DNA of 64,000 nt from Bacteroidota bacterium (GTDB taxonomy: Bacteria; Bacteroidota; Ignavibacteria; UBA10030; UBA8401), in NCBI GenBank assembly GCA_041658205.1, contig JBBAAO010000001.1:1612001-1676000 (forward strand). The letters run 5' to 3'. Positions 8,242 through 17,633 of the stretch are shown here, in pieces. The translations under genes and the position numbers were made by a program. Below the pieces are notes generated by a model. The model was given only the letters and a program-made list of their open reading frames with translations. It was not told the DNA's origin and did no database searches. The first letter of the stretch is position 1; every line of letters starts with the position of its first letter.

Positions 8242-9861
8242 TTACGGCACGCTTTCCCATTTCCATTGATTGAACGGTGCCATGACATAGATAGCGTTAT
8301 TCACACCCCCGCCAACATCATTCCACGATGTTCCATCCCAGCGTGCAATTCTATTGACCGGAATAATTCCCGACGCGGTAAAATCACCACCAGCATATAA
8401 AACATTATTTGCCACAGCAAAACATTGAACAGCATTGTTAAATCCCCCTGCGACTGATTTCCAAGAATTTCCATCCCATGCCGCAACCCGATTAATGCTG
8501 TCTGTACCAATTGCTTTAAAATTTCCGCCGGCAAAAAGTTGATTTCCAAACGATTGTAGTGCAAACGGAGTTATGGCAAATGAAGACCCTATTTGCGTCC
8601 ATCCGCCTCCGTTCCATTTGAACACTCCCCTATTTGTTGAAGTGGAACCGGAATGATTAGTTTGTTTCGCTGCATAGAGTTCACCGTGATGTACGCACAT
8701 TGAAGAGATCGATTCCGATGATGATCCCAGCGGAAATTGCCATTGAACTCCGTCCCAATGCGAAAACCAACTTCCATTGACTCCTGCAGAAAAATCCCTA
8801 CCAATAGCATATATTTTATCTTCAAACAATGTTAAACAATCAACAAAAGTAAACGGTGGACTCCCCATTGCTGACCAGCGTGATCCATCCCATTTTGCAA
8901 CACCAGGTGTTGGAAAGTTTTCTGCGGAATTAAATCCACCTCCAACAATAAGTTCACCGTTATATACTGCAAGAGTGCTCACATTTCCATTTGTACCTAC
9001 ACCGAGCGTTGCCCAATTTGAAATATTCCAATATCGTATTCCGTTCTGGCTCCCATTTCCATAATACAATGAGTTATTATATGTTAAAATACTCGCTACC
9101 GTTCCATTGCTTCCAGCCCCCATGGCAGACCATGTGTTTCCATCCCAAAAAGCAATTAAAGCAACTGAAGTTGTTCCGGCAACAGTAAGATTGCCTCCCA
9201 CACAAAGTCCTTTTGTCATTCCAGTAATTTTGACATTATTCGAATAACCACTATTATACGCTTCTTTTTTTGCCCTCACTCTGAATATGTATGTTTGAGC
9301 AGTGTTAAACACTTTTCGAATATAGACACTGGCAGTATCTTTGCCAGCTGATTTTAAAAATGAGAACCCTCCACTGTTAACACTCTCTTCAACTTCAAAG
9401 GAAGATTCAATTGAACTATTATCTTTCCACGCTAACCGAATTTCTTCATCATTAAGTGATGTTACTATGAGTTCAGAAGGAGCAAATCGGTAAAATGTGA
9501 CCGTAACTGCTTGTGAAGTAGCCACTCTTCCTGATGAATCATATGCTTTGGCAATAATTGTATGCAAAGAATTTTCTTGATAGGTAGACGCTTTTATCAC
9601 AAATGTATATGGTGGAAAGAAAAGAGTCCTTGTTGAATCGGTAATTTCATCTATAGATAATTCAACTTTCTGAATTCCTCTTTCACTCTTTGCTTCAACG
9701 ACCACAATGCTGCTATCCAGAATATTCGAGTTGTTTAGAGGAGCTAAGATAGAGACCATTGGCGGTGTGTTTTCTTTTCCATTAACTGGCGAAGTCGGCT
9801 GATCCTTCTTACAGCCATTGAAGCATAGAATAACACATATGAATACGAGCAGACGATGCAT
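8242..9861 (-). CDS. Lipoprotein with Fn3-like domain and WDG beta-propeller-like repeats
   Basis: A 539-residue predicted lipoprotein. The start was moved from a possible ATG at 9906 to the ATG at 9861: this gives a clean signal peptide ending in the lipobox FNGC, and a purine-rich AGAAG stretch precedes it. After the anchor come an Ig-like segment (PPMVSILAPLNNS), a fibronectin type III-like domain (IRLAWKDNSS... around residues 130-205), and then about seven repeats. Each repeat has a Trp-Asp-Gly-x-x-Trp turn (WDGNTW, WDGSRW, WDGVQW, WNGGGW, WDGNSW, WDGTSW) and usually a preceding LYAGGDF-type strand. These look like blades of a propeller. Probably envelope- or surface-attached; no enzymatic motif seen. 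Confidence 0.7.
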   Translation of the reverse strand: MHRLLVFICVILCFNGCKKDQPTSPVNGKENTPPMVSILAPLNNSNILDSSIVVVEAKSERGIQKVELSIDEITDSTRTLFFPPYTFVIKASTYQENSLHTIIAKAYDSSGRVATSQAVTVTFYRFAPSELIVTSLNDEEIRLAWKDNSSIESSFEVEESVNSGGFSFLKSAGKDTASVYIRKVFNTAQTYIFRVRAKKEAYNSGYSNNVKITGMTKGLCVGGNLTVAGTTSVALIAFWDGNTWSAMGAGSNGTVASILTYNNSLYYGNGSQNGIRYWNISNWATLGVGTNGNVSTLAVYNGELIVGGGFNSAENFPTPGVAKWDGSRWSAMGSPPFTFVDCLTLFEDKIYAIGRDFSAGVNGSWFSHWDGVQWQFPLGSSSESISSMCVHHGELYAAKQTNHSGSTSTNRGVFKWNGGGWTQIGSSFAITPFALQSFGNQLFAGGNFKAIGTDSINRVAAWDGNSWKSVAGGFNNAVQCFAVANNVLYAGGDFTASGIIPVNRIARWDGTSWNDVGGGVNNAIYVMAPFNQWKWESVP

Positions 9862-10251
9862 GACAATTCTTCTCAATAAGATTATTCCTTGACGATACGA
9901 CTGCATTCTAGGAAATTAATCAGGAATAACTCTGACAGGATTTTTTAATAAAAAGAGCAGCACAACCAACTGAGCCGGTTTCTTACCTAAACGATCCATT
10001 GCTCATTGGCATATTGTTTCCAATGGAAATATATTTTGAGTTTGGATGGTCCCCACAATCATCACAAAACCTGATGCTCCAAACATTAATAAAAGATATT
10101 ATTAGCCAGATCATGAGGGATATTACTGACCATAAATTTAAGAGTGATTGTTTCTTTGCTATTCTTGGTAAAGAGTTAGATCCTAAAAGACACCATAACT
10201 ATTTTTATTTTCACTTAAAAATATTGTATTAATGTCAGATCAGCAACATTT
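9862..10251. other. Gene-free gap of about 390 bases
   Basis: AT-rich spacer between the lipoprotein gene and the lexA terminator. The only open frame (9999-10232, plus) starts with TTG, lacks a ribosome site and resembles no family I know. I see no RNA gene or clear promoter. Confidence 0.5.
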
Positions 10252-10277
10252 AAAAAAAATCCTTCAAATGAAGGATT
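10252..10277 (-). terminator. Terminator of lexA
   Basis: Read on the minus strand: stem AATCCTTC (complement of 10270-10277) with GAAGGATT (complement of 10258-10265), a 4-base loop, then a U run from the A tract at 10252-10259. Confidence 0.8.
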
Positions 10278-10297
10278 AGTTTTCTAAAAAAGATATT

Positions 10298-10945
10298 TTA
10301 GGATGCTTTTTTGTATTTCACCGAGTCATCAATCCTTTTCTTGTCGATTGATCGGATCATACCAACTACTACACCCACAATTTGAAACCGGTCATCGTGT
10401 TTGTTCACTTCAATCGGTTTATATTTACTGTTTGCTGGGACTAAACGGATAGTATTCCCATCACGCTCAAACCATTTCACTGTTGGTTCCCCTTCAACCA
10501 AGGCAACAACCATTCTACCGTTTCGCGCCTCAATTTTAGGATCAACAAACAATAAATCGTCAGTTTCAAGGTTGGCATCCTTCATACTGTCACCCCTAAC
10601 GTACAGACCAAACACTTCATCCGATGCCGAGATATATTTTTTAATTTCAAAAGTGTCGACAATATTTTCCTGAGACATAAACGGTGTCCCCGCCGGAACA
10701 TATCCGTAAATCGGAATCCCTTTAGATTTTGACTGGAAGAGTTCAATACCGCGGGAGATGTTTGGAATATATTTTAACGCCTGTTTTCGATCAAGCGTAA
10801 GCAGATGTGAGCGAACAGCATTCAAATTTACTTTTAGTTTATCCGCTAGTTCCGCCAACGTGGGAGGAATATTGTTCTCTTCGATATACGCTTTTACAAG
10901 ATCGAATACTTTTTGCTGAGCTTTGGTAAGAGGTTTGTTTTCCAT
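10298..10945 (-). CDS. lexA: LexA-type SOS repressor
   Basis: A 215-residue LexA-family repressor controlling DNA-damage genes. The N-terminal winged helix-turn-helix covers about residues 1-65 (PPTLAELADKLKVNLNAVRSHLL). The C-terminal S24 peptidase domain has the Ala85-Gly86 self-cleavage site (VPAGTPF), catalytic Ser120 in GDSM and Lys157 in PTVKWF, so RecA-stimulated autocleavage should be intact. The ATG at 10945 was preferred over an in-frame start at 10990 because the SOS box lies between them and family members begin at this point. It sits downstream of nadD but appears to have its own promoter region with an operator, implying autoregulation. Confidence 0.9.
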   Translation of the reverse strand: MENKPLTKAQQKVFDLVKAYIEENNIPPTLAELADKLKVNLNAVRSHLLTLDRKQALKYIPNISRGIELFQSKSKGIPIYGYVPAGTPFMSQENIVDTFEIKKYISASDEVFGLYVRGDSMKDANLETDDLLFVDPKIEARNGRMVVALVEGEPTVKWFERDGNTIRLVPANSKYKPIEVNKHDDRFQIVGVVVGMIRSIDKKRIDDSVKYKKAS

Positions 10946-10951
10946 AGATTT

Positions 10952-10969
10952 ACTGTAATTATGATCAGT
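10952..10969 (-). promoter_or_regulatory. Putative LexA operator (SOS box)
   Basis: ACTG-N10-CAGT, a palindromic CTG-N10-CAG site seven bases upstream of the lexA ATG. This matches the half-site spacing of the classic E. coli LexA box. Ignavibacteria LexA specificity is not known to me, so this is inference from pattern and position. Confidence 0.55.
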
Positions 10970-11010
10970 GTAAGAATATACAGTAAACAAAAACTTCTGT
11001 CAAGTAGTTT

Positions 11011-11589
11011 TTATCGAAAAAGATTATTGGAATGAATATACTCTTCAACAGTATTAGGAACCAGATAATGAATTGATTTTTGTTCATTTACTCTGCGACG
11101 TATTTCAGATGAAGAAATATCAATATTAGGAACATCAATAAAAACGGTATTTTTTGTCCCAATAACCTCGTTGACCTGCTGAGGATAACCGGGGCGATTC
11201 ATTACAACAAGTGTGGCCATGGTCAGAATCCTTTGCGGCTCTTTCCACAAATGGAACGTAAGATAATTGTCCATTCCGATGATAAGGAAGAGAGAATCAT
11301 GAGGATTCTTATTCTTCAATTGTTCTAGGGTTATGATGGTATAAGAAGTTTCTCTTTTTGCTATTTCGATATCAGAACAATCAAACTTTACATTACTCGA
11401 AACAGCGAGCTTCGTCATCGCCAAGCGATGTTCAGCGATATCTGATTCCCCCTCCTGTTTATGCGGAGAAATATAGGATGGAATAAAAGTGATCTTATCT
11501 AAACTGAGTTCCGTACGGACTTGTTCAGCAACAATTAAATGTCCAACATGCGGCGGATTGAAAGTTCCGCCATAAATACCGGTTTTCAT
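11011..11589 (-). CDS. nadD: Nicotinate-nucleotide adenylyltransferase
   Basis: A 192-residue cytosolic enzyme that adenylylates nicotinate mononucleotide to deamido-NAD, the penultimate step of NAD synthesis. The nucleotidyltransferase motif GGTFNPPHVGH is at residues 7-17, and the second ATP-contact motif ISSSEIRRRV is near residue 162. Length is typical of NadD. Its ATG overlaps the stop of the upstream glycosyltransferase by four bases (ATGA), so it is translationally coupled to the glycan cluster although functionally unrelated. Downstream is lexA after a 65-base gap. Confidence 0.93.
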   Translation of the reverse strand: MKTGIYGGTFNPPHVGHLIVAEQVRTELSLDKITFIPSYISPHKQEGESDIAEHRLAMTKLAVSSNVKFDCSDIEIAKRETSYTIITLEQLKNKNPHDSLFLIIGMDNYLTFHLWKEPQRILTMATLVVMNRPGYPQQVNEVIGTKNTVFIDVPNIDISSSEIRRRVNEQKSIHYLVPNTVEEYIHSNNLFR

Positions 11590-12683
11590 TTTGCTACCTC
11601 ACGATATATTTTAAGAGTCTTTTCAGCACAATTCTTCCATGTATATTTTTTCGCACGTTCCACCCCTTTATTTATCAGTTCAGAACGAAGCATCGAATTT
11701 GAAAAAAGGGATTCTAATTGCTTCGCAAGCTCATTTTCGTCGGATGGATCGAATAATAAACCTGCATCACCAACAACTTCTGTTATGGATGTTGCTCTAG
11801 CTCCAACTACAGGAACACGGGAAGCCATCCCTTCCAACATCGAAAAACCGAAGCCTTCATAAAATGACGGGAGAACAACCACGGAGGCAGACTGATACAC
11901 TGTTTTCAATTCTTCTATTCCAATTCTACCAAGATCAATTATCGATTTTTTCAATTGTAGTTCTTGGACAATGGCAACAAGGGAAGGATTTACCAGAAGA
12001 TTTTCACCAGTAAAAACAAGCTGCATATCGTTATGGATCAATATTTTCTTGAAAGCTCTTAACAAGGTAGGAATGTTTTTATGTGGTTTTACGCTCCCGG
12101 TATATAAAATATACGGTTTCGTAATCTCGTATTTTTTTCGGATCCGTTCTTTCTCTTCTTCATTGGTTTTTTCAAAGTACAACTGGTTAACACCAAGAGG
12201 TACAACACGAATTTTTTCTTCTCGAATATTAAAAACTTGCATCAATTCCTTTTTTCCGAATTCTGAATCAACAATGACTGCAGAAGACGCTTTACACGCA
12301 TGCCTAATCATCCAGTATGCATATGCCCGTTTTGGAAGCGAGAAATATTGTTTCAACCGAAGATGTATAATATCATGAATAGTCACGATACTCGGCATCT
12401 TTAAATTTATAGGGAGAGTATAGTGAGGAGCGTGAAAGAGATCCAATTGTTGTGCGTTCGCATTTTCTGAAACTGAGATAAGTTCTTTTAAGGAATATTT
12501 GGAAGAATTTTCCGAAACAAACTCGCCCCTCAATGAAGTGGTTATTCGAGAGCGATATTCATCTGGAATGAAATAAACACATGAAAGATCAGAGCGTTCT
12601 TCGAATGTATGAGCCAGATTTTGGATATATGTGCCAATTCCATAATCATAATATTTTCGAATATCAATTCCGACTCTCATCAT
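11586..12683 (-). CDS. GT4-family glycosyltransferase
   Basis: A 365-residue retaining glycosyltransferase of family GT4 with two Rossmann-like (GT-B) domains. The C-terminal nucleotide-sugar site shows the E-x7-E signature in YEGFGFSMLEGMASRVPVVG (near residue 276) and YTGSVKPHKNIPTLLRAF earlier. The N-terminal IGTYIQNLAHTF loop is the usual acceptor-side motif. It probably transfers a hexose, such as mannose or glucose, to a lipid-linked surface glycan in the cytoplasm. It is the last sugar gene of the cluster and overlaps nadD by four bases. Donor and acceptor are not assignable. Two adjacent ATGs (12683, 12680) are possible starts. Confidence 0.85.
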   Translation of the reverse strand: MMRVGIDIRKYYDYGIGTYIQNLAHTFEERSDLSCVYFIPDEYRSRITTSLRGEFVSENSSKYSLKELISVSENANAQQLDLFHAPHYTLPINLKMPSIVTIHDIIHLRLKQYFSLPKRAYAYWMIRHACKASSAVIVDSEFGKKELMQVFNIREEKIRVVPLGVNQLYFEKTNEEEKERIRKKYEITKPYILYTGSVKPHKNIPTLLRAFKKILIHNDMQLVFTGENLLVNPSLVAIVQELQLKKSIIDLGRIGIEELKTVYQSASVVVLPSFYEGFGFSMLEGMASRVPVVGARATSITEVVGDAGLLFDPSDENELAKQLESLFSNSMLRSELINKGVERAKKYTWKNCAEKTLKIYREVAK

Positions 12684-12692
12684 GTCACCAAA

Positions 12693-13559
12693 TTAATGTT
12701 GTGAAGAAAAGAGTAATTTTAACACTTTTTTCGCAAGTCCAGACCCTTTTTTCGTGAAAATTTTAGGAAAAAATTTAAAACCAATATATTTTCTTACCGC
12801 AATACGTTGAAACAGTGAGTTATGCTTGTCATAATATCGCAATTGGCTTCGTCGATATTCATAGACGATCTTATCATCTCTCTTCGGATAACTTTTCCCT
12901 CCCAGATGGATTAATGAAATCTGAGGAACATACAGAACATGATATCCTTTCTCGCATACTGTTTTACATAGATCGATGTCCTCAAAATACATAAAATAGT
13001 GTTCGTCAAACCCTCCGACTAATTCGAACAAGTGGCGTTTAATCATAAAAGCGGCTCCGGTTACCCAATCTTTTTTTATCGTGAGATGGGAAACAATATC
13101 TTGAGCAGACTGCAATGAATAATTATGGGCGGATTGTTTTGCTTCCATTTCAGTACGTAACGAAGGAAAACTGCCAAAAGAAAGTTGAAATGACTGATCT
13201 TGATTTAACAATTTCGGACCGACAATTCCACATTTTTCGTTTAACAAAATCTGCGTTTTCATTACTGACAATATTTCTTCTCTGAATAACGTATCGTTAT
13301 TCACAAAAAACAGGAATTCCCCTTTTGCTATAGCAGCACCAGCATTATTTGCGGCCCCAAAACCTTTATTTTCCGGAAGAGATATAAGAGTGATTGATGG
13401 GAATAACACTGGCAAATCTTTTTGCGAACCATCGGTCGAATTATTATCGACAACGATCACTTCAATCATTTGAGAATCATGGTAACGATACAATGTCTCA
13501 AGACATTGACGGGTAAATTCCAAACCGTTATAGTTGACAATAATAATGCTTACAGTCAT
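12693..13559 (-). CDS. GT2-family glycosyltransferase (rhamnosyltransferase-like)
   Basis: A 288-residue GT-A fold transferase of the WbbL/rhamnosyltransferase type. It starts with SIIIVNYNG, has the DNNSTDGS nucleotide-binding loop (near residue 38), the metal-binding NND at FFVNNDTLF (near residue 90), and GFDEHYFMYFEDIDLCKTVCEKGYHV (near residue 187) with the catalytic acidic residues. Short C-terminal tail without a membrane segment. It overlaps the upstream GT2 gene by four bases (ATGA), indicating translational coupling. Likely adds a deoxyhexose to the repeat unit; the sugar is inferred from family resemblance only. Confidence 0.85.
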   Translation of the reverse strand: MTVSIIIVNYNGLEFTRQCLETLYRYHDSQMIEVIVVDNNSTDGSQKDLPVLFPSITLISLPENKGFGAANNAGAAIAKGEFLFFVNNDTLFREEILSVMKTQILLNEKCGIVGPKLLNQDQSFQLSFGSFPSLRTEMEAKQSAHNYSLQSAQDIVSHLTIKKDWVTGAAFMIKRHLFELVGGFDEHYFMYFEDIDLCKTVCEKGYHVLYVPQISLIHLGGKSYPKRDDKIVYEYRRSQLRYYDKHNSLFQRIAVRKYIGFKFFPKIFTKKGSGLAKKVLKLLFSSQH

Positions 13560-14572
13560 TTTGCTATCTCAATTACTCTCAGATTCACTATGCGGCAATA
13601 TAATATTGAAACTATGTTCGCCAAGTTGCCAACGATTGATTCACCATTGGTCAATTTGCCGGTCATAAAACGGGTCACTTCCTTTTCATCAACTTTTTTC
13701 TCCAGTTGTAACGCCTCTCGCTTTTTGATGATGACCGATATATTGAAAAGTAGCCAGGTGTAGGCTTTCAGAAGTCCTAAAAACGAATATTTCATCCCAG
13801 CCAATGAAGCCAGACATTTCGCGACAAAATTTAAAATAATAAAAGGGAATACTTTCACAATTGTCAGCGGAGTAAAAAAAAGGAACGTGTTGAGTAATCG
13901 GTTCCGTTCCTGATAATAGGTAAGAAATTCACTCTTTTGTGTCTTAGCTGTTCCATTTCCATAGTGGTTAAGAACGGAGGCGTTTGTATGCTTTATACTA
14001 TACCCCATGAATCGTAATCGAAGGCCCAAATACACATCTTCAGCATAGACAAAATAATCGTCATCAAAAGGAATTCCAATAATATCCTTTTTAAAGATCA
14101 TCGACGCTCCTCCTGCAAAAAATATATCAGTTGGTTCATCAAAGATTCGCATGATATTATGTCCAAGAAAATTTATCGATCCATTTTGTTCGTAATATCG
14201 GTCAGGAATTCCTTCCGTTTTAATCAAAGAAGAGGCACAAACGATTCGATCATCAGAAACCGCTTTTACCAGTCCATCCAGCCATCCGTTATGGACTTTC
14301 GTATCATTATTGAGCAGTACAATATAATCGCCGTTTGCATGGTTCACTCCAAGATTATTTCCTCCAGCAAATCCAAGATTTTCTCTACTTTCGATCACTC
14401 GAACCGAGGGAAAAGTTTGTTTGAGGTATTCAGCGCTCCCATCCTTTGAACCATTATCCACAACGATAATTTCCGCTCGATCTGCACATTGCGGCATTAC
14501 CGATGCAATACAATCGTTCAGGAAATGCTTTCCGTTATAATTGACAATGATGATACTGATTTGATTTTTCAC
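13556..14572 (-). CDS. GT2-family glycosyltransferase
   Basis: A 338-residue GT2 transferase. Motifs are SIIIVNYNGKHFL at the N-terminus, DNGSKDGS, the LLNNDTKV metal-binding site (near residue 100) and DDYFVYAEDVYLGLRLRFMGY (near residue 170). The C-terminal third has hydrophobic stretches (FFTPLTIVKVFPFIILNF and a second near residue 275), so it is probably membrane-associated. The start is a GTG at 14572, placed four bases after the stop of the preceding GT2 gene; no ATG fits. Part of the surface-glycan cluster; specificity unknown. Confidence 0.82.
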   Translation of the reverse strand: MKNQISIIIVNYNGKHFLNDCIASVMPQCADRAEIIVVDNGSKDGSAEYLKQTFPSVRVIESRENLGFAGGNNLGVNHANGDYIVLLNNDTKVHNGWLDGLVKAVSDDRIVCASSLIKTEGIPDRYYEQNGSINFLGHNIMRIFDEPTDIFFAGGASMIFKKDIIGIPFDDDYFVYAEDVYLGLRLRFMGYSIKHTNASVLNHYGNGTAKTQKSEFLTYYQERNRLLNTFLFFTPLTIVKVFPFIILNFVAKCLASLAGMKYSFLGLLKAYTWLLFNISVIIKKREALQLEKKVDEKEVTRFMTGKLTNGESIVGNLANIVSILYCRIVNLRVIEIAK

Positions 14573-14576
14573 AGTT

Positions 14577-15605
14577 CTACGAGCGTAATAAATCTATAAT
14601 CGATTGTGGAGGTGACCACATCTGTGCATGCTTCCATCCACCCCATTTAAAAGGGGTCTGTTCTACAATCCATGCACGAGAAAGGACAATAAACTTTTTT
14701 GAAAATAGAAACATTAATATGCCCCAACCAGCCATTTTTAATTTTGCTGAAAACGTTGATTTTGTCCAAATAGAAACTAATAGTTGTATCGCTTTCTTAA
14801 AAGATTTCTCCATGAAATATCCCATCACAAGACGCTGTCGCAAATACAAGAATGCCAATTGGAATTCGAGTCCAAATTGCTTTGTCCTTGGGTCATTACT
14901 ATATCTTTCCAGCATAGTAATTTTGGAGGAAATTAGCTCAGCCTCTTTTGAAGTTAAATTATTCTCTGTAAAACGGTAAATCACCAAAATGCTGTCGATG
15001 AATGTAAATTTTGCATTATCCATCGCCATTCGTATCCAACAGTCCTGATCTTCTGCCCAATAGGGTAATGAAGTATCAAATGGATGTGCTTCTACCATCG
15101 GACGTCGAAACATCATGGAATGCATCAATACAACAAAATGAATATTCAAATCAAATAACATCGCCTTGACAACATCACCATTCGGTATTTTTGCAGGAAG
15201 TGTCTGTAAAAACTTCTGCCCTTTTTCATAGAGAACAAAATCCGAATAGACAATATCCGCAGTATTGTTGGCTTGAAACTGTTCGACACATTCGTGAAGT
15301 CTGTTCTGTAAGAGAATATCATCCGCATCAAGAAACTGAATGAACTCCCCCACAGATTGTTTCACGCCGGTGTTTCGGGCTATGGAAGGTCCCTGATTCG
15401 TTTGATGGAGATATCTAAATCGTGAGTCTGATGATTGAAACGAATAAAATATTTCAGCGGATGAATCCGTGGATCCGTCGTCAATAAGTATACATTCCCA
15501 ATTTCTGTAGCTTTGCCATCGAACGCTTTCTAACGTCTGCCGAAGATATTTTTCGGCATTATAACAGGGAATTATTATTGAAACTATTGTATCATTCACA
15601 GGCAT
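14577..15605 (-). CDS. GT2-family glycosyltransferase
   Basis: A 342-residue GT-A transferase with the general GT2 pattern SIIIPCYNAEKYLRQTLESV, DDGSTDSS (near residue 43), the QFLDADDIL metal-binding DxD (near residue 90) and YWAEDQDCWIRM (near residue 182), where the acidic pair is expected to be the catalytic base. One hydrophobic segment lies near residue 290 (MAGWGILMFLFSKKF). The gene is separated from its neighbours by 4 and about 29 bases, consistent with one operon. Donor sugar unknown. Confidence 0.83.
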   Translation of the reverse strand: MPVNDTIVSIIIPCYNAEKYLRQTLESVRWQSYRNWECILIDDGSTDSSAEIFYSFQSSDSRFRYLHQTNQGPSIARNTGVKQSVGEFIQFLDADDILLQNRLHECVEQFQANNTADIVYSDFVLYEKGQKFLQTLPAKIPNGDVVKAMLFDLNIHFVVLMHSMMFRRPMVEAHPFDTSLPYWAEDQDCWIRMAMDNAKFTFIDSILVIYRFTENNLTSKEAELISSKITMLERYSNDPRTKQFGLEFQLAFLYLRQRLVMGYFMEKSFKKAIQLLVSIWTKSTFSAKLKMAGWGILMFLFSKKFIVLSRAWIVEQTPFKWGGWKHAQMWSPPQSIIDLLRS

Positions 15606-15634
15606 TGAGGGGATTAATCGATAACCGTCTTATG

Positions 15635-16381
15635 TTAATTTCGTAAGAACGGTAAGTTCCGAAACATGAAGTATAATTTGTTTCTCAACAATCTCAACAT
15701 CAATCCTTTTTTGGAAAGATATCCGTACTCATGACGTATCTTAAAATACTCTTCATAAGTAAATATTTCCAATTTGGATGATGTGCCGCCGTAACTATAA
15801 TTTGCTACGATTTGATTGATTTGAATAAATGGAACCTCTTTTTTAATCAATCTCATCATTAATTCATAATCACTTGCATATCGATAGTCAAGACGAAAAA
15901 CCCCATGGTTACGATATACAGATGTTGCGACAAAATATGCCGGATGCCCAACATTTTCCGCATGTAAATATTTATAATTCACCGCTTTGAGCATCACCTC
16001 GTTATCGCCGGCATAACATCTCAGAATACCGTAATAAACTGCATTATTGTTCTTGTGATATTCATCCGCTACTAACTGCACAGCTGTAGCTTCATACCAA
16101 TCGTCACTATTGATAATTCCGATAATTTCTCCAGAAGCTAATGCAATGCCTTTATTCATTGCATCATAAATACCGTTATCTGGTTCTGAAAGTATTTTGA
16201 GATTTTCACCAAATTGAGAAGCATAAGAATTCAGAATCTCTAACGTGCGATCCGTTGAGACTCCGTCGATGACAATATATTCAATGTTTCTGTACGTTTG
16301 ATTCAATACAGACTTGATTGTTCGTTCAATGGTTTTTTCTGAATTCTTACAAACGGTAATAATGGATACTTTGGGCTGCAC
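15635..16381 (-). CDS. GT2-family glycosyltransferase, GTG start
   Basis: A 248-residue GT2 enzyme beginning VSIITVCKNSEKTIERTIKSVLNQ, with DGVSTDRT, the NSDDWYEA metal-binding motif (near residue 92) and SDYELMMRLIKKE (near residue 170). This pattern is typical of small colanic-acid or WcaA-like transferases. An open frame extends upstream to 16468, but the extension lies inside the preceding glycosyltransferase gene. The GTG at 16381 has an AGGA site seven bases upstream, placed immediately after the stop of that gene, and produces the normal N-terminus, so I use it. Confidence 0.85.
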   Translation of the reverse strand: MQPKVSIITVCKNSEKTIERTIKSVLNQTYRNIEYIVIDGVSTDRTLEILNSYASQFGENLKILSEPDNGIYDAMNKGIALASGEIIGIINSDDWYEATAVQLVADEYHKNNNAVYYGILRCYAGDNEVMLKAVNYKYLHAENVGHPAYFVATSVYRNHGVFRLDYRYASDYELMMRLIKKEVPFIQINQIVANYSYGGTSSKLEIFTYEEYFKIRHEYGYLSKKGLMLRLLRNKLYFMFRNLPFLRN

Positions 16382-16391
16382 GGTTAATCCT

Positions 16392-17525
16392 TTATAATAA
16401 CACTTTTCGATAAACAGATTTCGTTTGTTCAACTGTCTTATCCCACGAAAACATTTTGAGTCGATCATATCCCCTATCGACTTGTTGATTTCTCAGTTGT
16501 TCATTTGTGCTCAATTGTTTGATTTGTGCTTGAATTTCAGATGCATTTTCAGGATCAAAATATAAAACCGCATCTCCACCAACTTCCGGTAATGAGCTTG
16601 CATTGCTTGTAATAACTGGACAGCCGCAAGCAAATGCTTCCAAGAGCGGCAGGCCAAAACCTTCATATTTCGATGGATACACCAACGCGATAGCATGCTG
16701 ATATAGCATTATAAGCTCATTATCCGACGGGAAATATTGAAGGACTTTATTTTCAATTTTTAATTGTGAAAACAATATCTTCTCGGTGTCAATGAATTCC
16801 GGTCCTGCACAGATCAAATATAGATCGCTCTTTGCTCTCAAGATATCAGCAATTGCTTCTATAAAAAAAGAGAAATTTTTATAAATATCTCGATTCCCAA
16901 CAAAGAGGAGATAATTCTTTGGTATAGTAGGACTTTGAGGGGATTGTAAAGTGACTTTGGAAAATGATGAGGCCAGATAGATTGTTGTTATTTTGTCTGA
17001 TGAGACAGAATATTGTGAGATAATATCATTTTTTGTTTGTTCGGAGATAGCAATTATATGTTCCGCATTTTTAATCAATAATTTTTTCCGCTCACGCATC
17101 TCACTGATTACGGTATCAGTAAAATATTCCGGAAATAATTCATGGATCAGATCAAATACCGTCAGCACGTATGGTTTACCACGAAGATATTCCAAAAAAT
17201 ATGGATCGTAATATGTGGGATGAAACAGATCATATTCTTGACGGGATAATTTTTCAACAGAAATCCTTCTGTTTACAAACCCTTCTTTTGTTGTTGGGAA
17301 CAACTTCCCTCTAATTTTTTTTAACAACGCATTGGTTGGCGAATGTTTGACCGAAGTGTTGTTTAGAACAATCTTTTGATAATTGATATTATCTGTTGAA
17401 CGCACAGCAAATTCCGTGTGAAATGAAGAATCGCGAGAGAGTCCCGAATAGAGTTCGGCAAAATATCTTGATATCCCGCCAAATTTTAAGATTGAAAATA
17501 TTTGATGGTCGTAGAGGATTCTCAT
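16392..17525 (-). CDS. GT4-family glycosyltransferase
   Basis: A 377-residue GT-B transferase. The N-terminus (MRILYDHQIFSILKFGGISRYFAEL) is characteristic of the WbaZ/mannosyltransferase-like GT4 enzymes. The donor site YPSKYEGFGLPLLEAFACGCPVITSNASSLPEVGGDA (near residue 283) has the complete E-x7-E motif. No membrane segments. It likely transfers mannose or a related sugar to an O-antigen-type repeat unit. It lies 108 bases after the flippase stop, the widest gap in the cluster. Confidence 0.85.
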   Translation of the reverse strand: MRILYDHQIFSILKFGGISRYFAELYSGLSRDSSFHTEFAVRSTDNINYQKIVLNNTSVKHSPTNALLKKIRGKLFPTTKEGFVNRRISVEKLSRQEYDLFHPTYYDPYFLEYLRGKPYVLTVFDLIHELFPEYFTDTVISEMRERKKLLIKNAEHIIAISEQTKNDIISQYSVSSDKITTIYLASSFSKVTLQSPQSPTIPKNYLLFVGNRDIYKNFSFFIEAIADILRAKSDLYLICAGPEFIDTEKILFSQLKIENKVLQYFPSDNELIMLYQHAIALVYPSKYEGFGLPLLEAFACGCPVITSNASSLPEVGGDAVLYFDPENASEIQAQIKQLSTNEQLRNQQVDRGYDRLKMFSWDKTVEQTKSVYRKVLL

Positions 17526-17633
17526 TTAGATTAGACGTTCTTGAACAATTATTTTTTTACAAAAATAGGCATCGAATATTCATGGTGCGTTTCTTGTGAA
17601 GATTTCTGAACCATTGTTTGCCATGTTGAGATA

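Noticed and set aside
9999..10232. 77-codon open frame on the plus strand between the lipoprotein gene and lexA
   Set aside because: TTG start, no ribosome site, no recognisable family and composition like the surrounding spacer.
16382..16468. Upstream extension of the GT2 gene ending at 15635
   Set aside because: Lies inside the preceding glycosyltransferase gene; the GTG at 16381 has an AGGA site and the right N-terminus.
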